A stretch of 38,301 nucleotides of DNA, taken from positions 1-38,301 of the forward strand of contig BCWJ01000025.1 of assembly GCA_001592145.1 (NCBI GenBank). The letters are read 5' to 3'. The DNA comes from Xylanimicrobium pachnodae JCM 13526 = NBRC 107786. Lineage in GTDB: Bacteria > Actinomycetota > Actinomycetes > Actinomycetales > Cellulomonadaceae. How positions within the stretch are numbered: the stretch's first letter is position 1; the number at the start of each line of letters is the position of its first letter. A program made the translations under genes and the position numbers. Below, piece by piece: positions 1 to 7,800 of the stretch. A model generated the notes under the pieces. The model had not been told where the DNA came from. It saw nothing but the letters and a program-made list of their open reading frames with translations, and searched no databases.

Positions 1-45
1 GCCGTCCGCGCGCACACCAAGACGACGGGCAACGGCACGCAACAT
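1..45 (-). CDS. 5' end of an unidentified gene, cut by window edge
   Basis: Only the first 15 codons are inside the window, reading MLRAVARRLGVRADG. The ATG is preceded by a GAGGAG ribosome binding site with a 5-nt gap. The pilus-cluster element at 73-90 lies just upstream, as it does for other genes of this locus. The gene is therefore probably the next member of the pilus operon after pilB. The basic N-terminus gives no family. By analogy with other type IV pilus loci it could encode another assembly component, but that is only a guess. Confidence 0.6.
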   Translation of the reverse strand, partial: MLRAVARRLGVRADG

Positions 46-72
46 GTGAACTCCTCTAGGGCCAGACCTATC

Positions 73-90
73 CACTGGGCACCATGCGCA
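73..90 (-). repeat. Pilus-cluster intergenic element, copy 1
   Basis: This is an 18-bp copy reading TGCGCATGGTGCCCAGTG on the minus strand, one mismatch from the family consensus TGCGCATGGTGCCCGGTR. It lies 27 nt upstream of the start of the gene at the left edge. Five other copies precede genes further right in the same cluster. Confidence 0.75.
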
Positions 91-105
91 GAAACGGTGA
101 GGGTG

Positions 106-237
106 TCAGGCGTCAGGTACTTGTCCGGGGCGCGCGTGCGTGGACTCGCAGCGCGGACACACCTCGTCGCTGGGCAGCAGGCCGGTGCCGCCGCACAGGG
201 GGCAGGAGGGAGGGGAGAAGGTCGTCTTCGATGCCAT
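106..237 (-). CDS. Small zinc-ribbon-like protein (43 aa)
   Basis: This short ORF lies between pilB and the gene at the left edge. It has two cysteine pairs, CPLCGG at residues 12-17 and CPRC at 27-30, in a spacing typical of zinc ribbons. No membrane segment is present. The ribosome binding site is poor, and the segment CCCCGGACAAGTAC occurs both just upstream of the ORF and near its 3' end. It may be a real small protein or a fortuitous ORF. The paired CxxC motifs are the main argument for coding. No function can be assigned. Confidence 0.4.
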   Translation of the reverse strand: MASKTTFSPPSCPLCGGTGLLPSDEVCPRCESTHARPGQVPDA

Positions 238-293
238 GTCGTGTACTTGTCCGGGGCAGAGCCACGGGTACTCGGTGGCCGGGCTTCGCTCGT

Positions 294-314
294 GCGCCCG
301 GTCCCACCGGGCGC
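294..314 (-). terminator. Hairpin downstream of pilB
   Basis: A perfect 9-bp inverted repeat, GCGCCCGGT and ACCGGGCGC separated by 3 nt, lies 11 nt past the pilB stop codon. It has no T-tract, which is common for actinobacterial terminators. It could end or attenuate the long pilus transcript. Confidence 0.5.
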
Positions 315-324
315 CCGAGCAGGG

Positions 325-3300
325 TCACCCGACGACGCGCAGCACCTCGCTGATGGTGGTCAGGCCCTGGGCGGCCTTGAGCCACCCGTCCTGGCGCATG
401 GTGCGCATCCCATCTGAGATGGCCTGCTCAGCGATCACGTCGCTGGTCTTGCCGGACACGATGAGACGTTCCAGGGCGGGGGTACGCACCATCGTTTCCT
501 GGACGGCCATGCGGCCTCGGTACCCGGTCCCGGAGCACGAGGAGCAGCCGACGGGCTCGTAGAGGGTGACCGGGGTGCCATCGGGGACGGTGAACCCGAC
601 CAGGTCCAGGTCTTCGGCGGACAGGTCGGCGGGGCGGCGGCAGCGCTGACACAGGCGCCGCACGAGACGTTGCGCCATCGCGCACTCCAGCACGGACCCG
701 ATCAGGAACCCTTCGGCGCCCATCTCCGCGAGTCGGGTCGCGGCCTCCGGGGCGTTGTTGGTGTGCAGGGAGGACAGCACCAGGTGTCCGGTCAGGGACG
801 CCTCGATCGCGATGGTCGCGGTCTCCTTGTCACGGATCTCACCGATCAAGATGATGTCCGGGTCCTGGCGCAGGATGGAGCGCAGCGCGGACGCGAACGT
901 CATCTTCGCCTTGACGTTGACCTGCACCTGGTTGATCCCGGCGAGTTTGCGTTCCACCGGGTCTTCGACGGAGACCACGTTGACCTCAGGACGGGACACG
1001 TCCGCCAGGGTCGCCATCAGCGTCGATGAGTTGGACGTGACCACGAACCCGGCCCCGGCCAGGTAGGTGTGGTCGGGGGAGTCCACGGAGATGCACCGGG
1101 CGGGCACCGCGGGGATCGGGTCGATCGAGGTGATGTAGTTCCATTTCTGCGTCTCGCGTAGGGTGCCGGGGCGTGGGAGCCGGGCAGCCTTGCGTGGCAG
1201 TCGGAAGACGGGTAGGTCGGTGGTGAACGTGATCCGGTGCTTGCCGGAGCACGGCACCTGGTTTCCGTCAGCGTCCAGGTAGTGACTCGGCTCGTCGGAC
1301 ACCTCGGACGCCTTGATGCCCAGTGAGCGCACCAGTTGGAGCACCTGGACGGCCAGGTCGCGGTGGACCCCGCCCTGCGTGAACTCGCAGTGCCCTTGGC
1401 GGGCGTCAATGGTCCCGTCCGTGTCCATCAGCCCCTGCAGTAGGGCGAGCCGCTGCTCCGTGCTGGCGCGGAGGTAGGCGGCGGGGATGTGCTTGTTGTT
1501 CAGCACCCCGGCGGCGCGCAACTGACGGGTCAGGCCCGGTACCGCGATGACGCACCTACCAGAGGCGATGCGGTGGGGGTCGGACCCGCACGACCGCAAG
1601 ATAGACATCATGTCGGTCATGTCGTCGGTGCCGGGGTCCGCGGCGATCTGGCCGCCGTTCGCGGACCCATCTCCCAGCCAGGCACCGAGCACGTACGGGT
1701 CGATCGGCAGGTCCGTGGCGGGCAGGTCCAACGCATCCGGGACCGGCACCGCGAAGTTGGCGTACTGGTTCTTGCCAAGCCGCAATCCCCGGTCAAGCAG
1801 GTCGAATGTGGTCAGGCGTTCCATGATCGCTTCCGCGGTGGGGGCGTGGAAGTACTGCTCCCGGATGCGCACGGCGAGCGACTTGAGCGCGACCGCGAGC
1901 GGGTATTCGAGCACCGGCAGGGCGCGATCCTCGTCGATCAGGTAGGAGCGTTCCAGGGTGCGGGTCTCGAAAGGCAGGTGGACGCGGGCGGCGCTCTCGC
2001 TGACGAACCGCCCGCGACCCGGATCGCCGAGGATGTCGGCTACTTGCCGGGCGGTGACCTCCACCGGGAAGTCGCCCGCGTCAAGAAGGGCCTGCGCGCC
2101 GATCCGGCGGGAGGACCCGGACGAGGTGATCGCGGCCAGCACATCTGCGGCACGGTAGAACCGTGCCCGTTCGGTGCGGGTGACCGGGGCGGTCACATGC
2201 CGGGTGCGTACCGCGTCGAAGGACGGGCAGTCGACCATGTGCAGGGCCTGACGCAGCCCGTCGATCCCGGTCCACTCCCCGGCCAAGTGGTGCTCGGTGA
2301 GCAGGGCCAGCAGTTCGTGGATGGTCACGCCGCGGTCCGGGTCGGGCAGGGTCGCGGCCAGGAGGTCCAGGTCGTCGGCGCGCTGGTGCTCCGCGGTGTG
2401 CCGGGCGATGGCCGCCTGCCGCTTCTTGGTGCGCGGCACGCTGCGAGAATGGTGGGTCGAGACCAACCACTGGTGGTCGGCGTCCGCGTCGAGGGTTTGC
2501 CCGTCCGAGAACGTCACCCGGTACAGGGTGGGGGTCGGGTCGATCGGGGAGACGGCGGTGACGGTGCACGGCTGCCCGTCCCGACCGAACACGGTGTCGC
2601 CGACCGTGATGTCGCCCATCGTTGACCAGCCGTGTTTGCACAAGATTGGTGTAGAGATTGCGAGGGCTTTGCCCGACCCTGTTGGGCCCGTTACGAGAAT
2701 TAGCCCTTGGGGTCGGGTGGCGGCGGACTTCCACCGCTCCATGTTCTCCGCGGTGAACCCGAGCGAGTCCAGCGAAGCCAGCCCGGTTGCGTTGTCCAGC
2801 ACACGCATGACGGCCTTCTCGCCGTGCACGGTGGGCAGGGTGGACACGCGCATCTCGACGCGGCGCCCGTCCTTGGACATGGTGGTCAACTGCCCGTCCT
2901 GAGGGACACGGGTTTCCGCGATGTCCAGGTTCGACAGGATCTTGATGCGGGAGATGAGCCCGGCCTGCACGTTCTTGGGCACGGACGGCTTGACCACCAG
3001 CACACCATCGATGCGGTACCGCACCCGCACGTCGGAGGCGGTCGGTTCGATGTGAATGTCCGAAGCGCGGTCGGTGATCGCCTGGTCCAAGATCAGGTTG
3101 ACGAACTGGACCGCCATGTCGGTGGCGTCCCCGCCCGCGGCCGCCTCCGCCTTGTCCGCCAACTCCTGCAACTCGACCTCGTGGCGGTACTCGGCGTCCA
3201 GTTTCGCGCGCACCTCACGGTCCTGCGCCACCTGCAACCGGTACGGGCGGCCCGCCAGCAGCAGGCGCAGGTCGTCGCGCAGCAGGGCGCTGCCGTAGTT

Positions 3301-3642
3301 CGCGGCGGTCGTCACCAGCACCAGGTCTTCGCCCTCGAACCGCAACGGCACGATCGACCACTTGCGGGCGCGGGCGGCGGGGATCAGGTCGAGCGCGTCC
3401 GGGTCCACCTTGACCGAGATCAGGTCCGTGACGATGGTCGCGTCGGTGTGCGCGGTGATCACCGCCCGCACCTGCTCGGCGGTCGCGAACCCCAGATCGA
3501 CCACGCACCGGGCCTGCGCCCTGCCGGTCGAGCGGGCCGTCGCACGCACCTGCGCGGCCTGTTCGGTCGTGATGACTCCCGCCCCGGCGAGCGTGGCCGC
3601 CATGTCGTTGACGGGGACGGCAGGTGTCTGCGCGGGAAGCAT
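325..3642 (-). CDS. pilB: Type IV pilus assembly ATPase PilB with in-frame intein
   Basis: This is the cytoplasmic hexameric ATPase that powers pilin polymerisation (GspE/PilB family). Without the intein (residues 326-871) the exteins make 559 aa, the usual PilB length. An MshEN-like N-terminal domain covers about residues 1-160. The nucleotide-binding core follows, with Walker A GPTGSGK ending at K325 and resuming as SSTL after the intein. The Walker B region (DIILIGEIRDKETA), a His box (SSLHTNNAPEA) and a tetracysteine zinc site (CQRC and CSSC) come after it. The ATG has a GAAGGA ribosome binding site. The Walker A motif is interrupted, so splicing should be essential for ATPase activity. 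The preceding gene ends 4 nt upstream, so the two are probably co-transcribed. Confidence 0.95.
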   Translation of the reverse strand: MLPAQTPAVPVNDMAATLAGAGVITTEQAAQVRATARSTGRAQARCVVDLGFATAEQVRAVITAHTDATIVTDLISVKVDPDALDLIPAARARKWSIVPLRFEGEDLVLVTTAANYGSALLRDDLRLLLAGRPYRLQVAQDREVRAKLDAEYRHEVELQELADKAEAAAGGDATDMAVQFVNLILDQAITDRASDIHIEPTASDVRVRYRIDGVLVVKPSVPKNVQAGLISRIKILSNLDIAETRVPQDGQLTTMSKDGRRVEMRVSTLPTVHGEKAVMRVLDNATGLASLDSLGFTAENMERWKSAATRPQGLILVTGPTGSGKALAISTPILCKHGWSTMGDITVGDTVFGRDGQPCTVTAVSPIDPTPTLYRVTFSDGQTLDADADHQWLVSTHHSRSVPRTKKRQAAIARHTAEHQRADDLDLLAATLPDPDRGVTIHELLALLTEHHLAGEWTGIDGLRQALHMVDCPSFDAVRTRHVTAPVTRTERARFYRAADVLAAITSSGSSRRIGAQALLDAGDFPVEVTARQVADILGDPGRGRFVSESAARVHLPFETRTLERSYLIDEDRALPVLEYPLAVALKSLAVRIREQYFHAPTAEAIMERLTTFDLLDRGLRLGKNQYANFAVPVPDALDLPATDLPIDPYVLGAWLGDGSANGGQIAADPGTDDMTDMMSILRSCGSDPHRIASGRCVIAVPGLTRQLRAAGVLNNKHIPAAYLRASTEQRLALLQGLMDTDGTIDARQGHCEFTQGGVHRDLAVQVLQLVRSLGIKASEVSDEPSHYLDADGNQVPCSGKHRITFTTDLPVFRLPRKAARLPRPGTLRETQKWNYITSIDPIPAVPARCISVDSPDHTYLAGAGFVVTSNSSTLMATLADVSRPEVNVVSVEDPVERKLAGINQVQVNVKAKMTFASALRSILRQDPDIILIGEIRDKETATIAIEASLTGHLVLSSLHTNNAPEAATRLAEMGAEGFLIGSVLECAMAQRLVRRLCQRCRRPADLSAEDLDLVGFTVPDGTPVTLYEPVGCSSCSGTGYRGRMAVQETMVRTPALERLIVSGKTSDVIAEQAISDGMRTMRQDGWLKAAQGLTTISEVLRVVG
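1030..2667 (-). other. Class 3-type intein with LAGLIDADG endonuclease, in PilB
   Basis: The insert is 546 residues (PilB 326-871). It starts with Ala rather than Cys or Ser (ALAISTPILCKHGW) and ends VVTSN before extein Ser. It shows the class 3 WCT signature: Trp in block B (HQW, PilB W392), Cys in block F (RCISVDSPDH, C850) and Thr in block G (T869). Class 3 inteins splice by attack of the block F Cys. A central homing endonuclease has two dodecapeptide motifs, YVLGAWLGDG (about 650) and ALLQGLMDTDG (about 731). The penultimate residue is Ser rather than the usual His. The insertion point lies between Lys and Ser of Walker A, a common intein target in P-loop proteins. Confidence 0.93.
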
Positions 3643-3646
3643 CGGG

Positions 3647-4030
3647 TCAGATTCCTTCGAGTTCAGCGAGTTCGGCGAGGGCGTCGGAGACCGCCCATGT
3701 GTTGGCGCCCGGCGCCGCGGTAACCCTGGCTCCAGGCGCGGTCGGCACCGCCCGCGGGTCGGGCCGCAACCCGGCGGCCATCACCTCCTGCTGCACCGCC
3801 AGGAGCGCGTACGCGCTCACTCGCAACGCATCCGCGGTGACCGGGTTCGCTGCCGCGGACGAGGCCAGCACCGGGGACGGCACGGGACGCGGCACGATGG
3901 CCGGGACGGTCGACGGGGCACCGAGGTACGCGGACGGGACTGGGGCCGGAACGGGGCGCGGCGGGGCTGCGGGGCGGGCGACGGGACCGCCCCACCCGAG
4001 GATTTCGGCGATGTCTGGGATGTCGGGCAA
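3647..4030 (-). CDS. Proline-rich pilus-cluster protein of unknown function
   Basis: The predicted product has 127 aa. A short hydrophobic start (LPDIPDIAEILGWGG) is followed by a Pro/Ala-rich stretch and an Ala/Leu-rich helical C-terminal half. No membrane segment is obvious and no family was recognised. I place the start at a TTG after AAAGGA. This leader aligns with the one after the repeat copy at 17417-17434, where the gene also starts about 30 nt after the element. A GTG inside the repeat at 4063 is the alternative and would add 11 residues. The stop lies 4 nt before the pilB ATG, so it is translationally close to pilB and may encode an accessory factor for it. Confidence 0.7.
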   Translation of the reverse strand: MPDIPDIAEILGWGGPVARPAAPPRPVPAPVPSAYLGAPSTVPAIVPRPVPSPVLASSAAANPVTADALRVSAYALLAVQQEVMAAGLRPDPRAVPTAPGARVTAAPGANTWAVSDALAELAELEGI

Positions 4031-4060
4031 GACGATGGGTCCTTTACGGTGACGGGCTCT

Positions 4061-4078
4061 CACCGGGCACCATGCGCA
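4061..4078 (-). repeat. Pilus-cluster intergenic element, copy 2
   Basis: This copy matches the consensus fully and is followed by GAGAGCC, as at 17411-17416. It begins a few bases after the stop of the upstream gene. ACCGGGC just before it pairs with GCCCGGT at its end, so the transcript could fold into a hairpin with the ATGGTG in the loop. Confidence 0.85.
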
Positions 4079-4084
4079 GCCCGG

Positions 4085-4831
4085 TCAGTGTCCGGTTGCG
4101 TCCGCGGTGAACTGGTAGCCGAGCAGGAAGTCCATCAGCGTGCACTGTGTCCCTCCAGGCGCCCAGGTCACGTCGGCGACCGCCCACCAACCCGCCGTGT
4201 CGGACCCGAACGTGTGCTGCGCGTGCGCCACCCCGGCCACCGCGGCCCCGTCTGCGGTCGGCGCGGCGACAAATCCGAGCGGTTGCACCTGGCCATGACA
4301 GTCCAGGCCGGTCGCCACGGTGGAGAACCTCTGGATCCCGAGCCGGGCGGTGATGGGGTGCGCCTTGGTCATCACCGCGACCGGGGCCACCACCCGGACC
4401 CGCATCCCTTGGGACATGGGGGTCCCTGACGCGTCCACCACCCCGGGCCACGGCACATGCGCAGACCATGTTGCCCCGTCCGGGGTGATGTCCGGGTCTG
4501 TGAACCCCATCGGGGCGGACACGTCGAACAGCACCCGGTTCTCCTGCTGGACCGCGATCTGGTCGTGGTTGTCGTCCGGGGCAGCGGGGCCCGTGGTGGC
4601 GTAGTCCAACGGGCTCAGTGGGGGTGCGGCGCCGGGCCCGGCCAGCAGAGACAATGCCGACAGGATGGCTCCCGCCCCCAGCATCAGCAGCCCGAACGTG
4701 TACCACCTCCGGCGTGGGGAGGCCTGGAACCGGGTGACGGCCCGCCCGCCCGCCGCCGCCAGGGTGGGGAGTGGGCGGTGGGGCGGGTCCGAAGGTGCGG
4801 CGTGCCGCGATCCGTGACGCATGCGGGTCAT
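4085..4831 (-). CDS. Single-pass membrane protein of the pilus cluster
   Basis: The product has 248 aa. A basic cytoplasmic stretch precedes one transmembrane segment at about residues 47-65 (FGLLMLGAGAILSALSLLAG). The remaining roughly 180 residues are extracytoplasmic and contain two Cys far apart, which may form a disulfide. No family was recognised. Its position between the giant adhesin and the pilB pair suggests an assembly or anchoring role similar to PilN/PilO platform proteins, but there is no sequence evidence for that. The ATG at 4831 falls inside the bipartite element, and a second in-frame ATG follows three codons later. A GGGAG lies 14 nt upstream, which is too far for a standard ribosome binding site. 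Confidence 0.8.
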   Translation of the reverse strand: MTRMRHGSRHAAPSDPPHRPLPTLAAAGGRAVTRFQASPRRRWYTFGLLMLGAGAILSALSLLAGPGAAPPLSPLDYATTGPAAPDDNHDQIAVQQENRVLFDVSAPMGFTDPDITPDGATWSAHVPWPGVVDASGTPMSQGMRVRVVAPVAVMTKAHPITARLGIQRFSTVATGLDCHGQVQPLGFVAAPTADGAAVAGVAHAQHTFGSDTAGWWAVADVTWAPGGTQCTLMDFLLGYQFTADATGH

Positions 4832-4856
4832 GTGGGTTGGCTGCGCTCCCTGATCG
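4829..4856 (-). promoter_or_regulatory. Bipartite element CGATCA-N14-CCCACATG
   Basis: This is the only copy of the right-region bipartite element inside the pilus cluster. It sits between the giant adhesin gene and the next gene, in the direction of transcription. The final ATG is the likely start codon, followed by ACCCGCATG, much like the copies at 17504 and 35177. Confidence 0.6.
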
Positions 4857-4866
4857 GCGTGCCCGG

Positions 4867-7800
4867 TCAGTTGGTGGAGTACGGGTGGAAGAACAGTTCG
4901 ACACCGGTCTTCGGGTTTCCGTAGTTCACGTGGTTGTAGTCCAGAACCATCTTGTGCTTGGCCGGGTCGACGTCGAGGCGGCGCCAGTCGGAGTACGGGG
5001 CGGCGTTCGACATGGCCATGAAGATGTCGTGGTACCGAGGCTGGGCCGAAGCGGGGAGCGCAGCGACCTCCACCTGCCCGTTGTCGAGGGAGGTGCAGTT
5101 CAAGATGGACCCGAGGGTGAGCACCAGTCCGTCGTCGTAGACCACCGCGGCGGGCTTGCCGCCCGGGCAGGTGGACACCGACTTGGTCAGCGAGGTCACG
5201 TTCGTGTGAGACGCGGGAATCAGCGCGGACATGGACTGCCACGAGTTCTGGGTGTTCGACTCCTGCTGCCGGATCTCCCACCGCCCGGTATCGGTGCCGT
5301 CGATCGGGTGCAGCAGGAGGGTTCCGGTGGAGTCGTTGTCCAACGCCGTGATTCCCGGGTTCTCCGGAGCGGGCCACGAGAACACGCCCTGCGGCATCGG
5401 GAACAGGTCTGCCGGGGAGGTTCCGCCGGTGTTCTTGATCAGCCCTTGAACCTGGATGCGGTTGCGCCAGTCGACCGTGTACTCCAGGGGGGCGTAGGTG
5501 CCGCCGTAGTTCGTCCACCCGGACTGCGGGGTGACCTTGGTGACGGGTTGAGCAGCCGGGATGAACGTGGCCCCGGACATGGAGGTCCACGACGGGGCCA
5601 CGGTCAGGGTGTTCGGGTTGACGACGATCTGCCCGTTCGCGAGGACGTCCAGCCGCCCGGTGTAGTTGGCGGGCCCGGAGGGATCCAGACCCGGCTTTTC
5701 GGTGACGGCGGAGAAGATGTTGCGCTCGGCGGGTCGCAGCCAGGACGGCAACGTGGCGATCACCGACTTGTTCCCGGACTCCCCGTCCGCCCTGACCAGC
5801 CCTTCGAGCAGGACCAGGCCACGGGACACCTTCTTGGCTCGTAGCGGGCCGTAACCCTCGCCGTAGTTCGTGTAGTTCGCGGAGAACGTGAACCCCTTCG
5901 CGCCCGCGGTCACCCACGTGCCGCACGCGGGGTCCTGACCCCACGTTCCGGCGGCCGGTTGCCGTGCCACGGTGAACCCGGTGTTGGCGCTCAGGGCGAA
6001 GTTGGTGGCCGTGGACACCTTGGCGACGTTCCAGCAGGACAGGTCCTCGTTGAACGCCGTTGCTCCGGAGAACATCCCCACCATGTTGGTCACCTTGCCG
6101 GTGTTCCACATGCGCGGTGCCGAGTCCCACAACCCGATGTCCTGGTTGAACGCTCGCGCGTTCTCGAACATGTTGTACATGGTCGTCACGTTCGCGGTGT
6201 TCCACGCGTTCCCGTTGGTCTGGATGTTCTGGTTGAACGCCACAGCCTCCGCGAACGTGCCCTGCATGTTCGTCACGTTCGCGGTGTTCCATGCCCCGAT
6301 CTGACCGTTGAAGGCACTGGCCCGCCAGAACGTGTTCTGCAAAGAAGTGACGTGCGACGTGTCCCACCCGTTGAGCGGCTGGTTGAACGAAGACGCACCC
6401 TCGAACATGCTTTGCAGCGACTCGACGTCTGCGATGTCCCAGTGCTCGATCGGCTGGTTGAACGAGGCCGCGTTGTGGAACATGTAGCCCACGAAGCGCA
6501 GGCTTGCGGTGTTCCAGCCGGTGGTGGACCCGTTGAACGCGGACGCACCGTCGAACATGTACGACATGTCTTGGACGTTGGCCACGTCCCAGGTGGTCCC
6601 GGAGGTGTCCAGGTCTGCGTTGAACTGGGGCGCCCGCTCGAACATGGAGGCCATGTCGGTGACGTTCGCGGTGTTCCATTCGGACACCCCGGTACCTCGC
6701 CAGGTGGCCGCGTCCGCGAACAGCGCGTTCATGTTGGTGACGTTCTCGGTGTTCCAGTCGGACACGTCACCGGTGAACGCGTCCGTGTTCCGCATCATGG
6801 ACGCCATGTTCGTGATGGTGGTCGGCGGGGCGGCCACCTCCGTCAACCCGATCGCGTTCCAGAACGCGCCCTGCGCGTCATCCGTGCCGGTGTCACCCCA
6901 GTGCACCACCGCCGACAGGCTGGCGAACTGGTCCTCGGAGAGCGCGTACCCCTCGGTGCCGCCTCCGCCGATGCTGGGGATGTCACCGACGACCCGCACC
7001 GTGTAGGTGCCCTCGGCCTGGTAGGTGTGCGACCACGGCCTAGATGCGCTGGACGACCCGGCGCGGAGTTGTGTGGAACCGTCACCCCAGTCGATGGTGA
7101 CGTTCGCGTTCGTCATCAGAGGCAGGTTGATGGTGTTCGAGCGGGGAACGGCGGTGGTTCCGTCCGGGGTGATCGAGTTGGTCGTGCCGCCGGTGGTGTA
7201 CTCCAGGACGAGGGAGGCGTCATGCAACGGGTCGGTGCCCGCGGCGCACTCGGCGGCGTTCGAGATCCCGTCCCCGTCGGAGTCTTCCTCGTCCGCCACG
7301 TAGGAGTACGTCGCCGACCAGTCCGTGTACCCGGACGCGAGCCCCGCGCGGGCCTGCACGTCGATCTGCGCGGTGCACACCGCGTTCGGGACGTGCACCG
7401 CCGCGGTCCGGGTGGACGCGGGCAGAGACGCCGACTGCTGCCACGGGCTTTCGTCCGTCGGGTATCGGTACCGGTACTGGTACGCGGTGGCGTCGGGGAT
7501 CGCGGTCCACTGCACCGGCACCGTGGTGGCGGTGACGCCCCCGTCCGCGAACACGACCGGGGACGTTGACAAGGTGGCGGTGGTGAACACCTTCGACCAA
7601 GCGGACCATCCCGCCTCGTTCGCGCCGCGCACCTGCATCTCGACGGCGGTGTTGGCGTCCGCCGTCAAGGTCGCGGTCGCGGCGGACTGCTCCGCGTTGG
7701 TGATCCAGTACGGGGAGCCGTCCAGCCGGTACCGGTATTGGAACGTGTACACGGACGGGTCCGCGGTCCACGCCACCGGGACGGTCGTCTCGGTGGGGAC

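Noticed and set aside
1489-2625. Long plus-strand open frame opposite the intein
   Set aside because: It is a shadow of pilB in very GC-rich DNA. Its translation is rich in Gly, Arg and Val with no motif, while the minus strand has clear intein and ATPase motifs.
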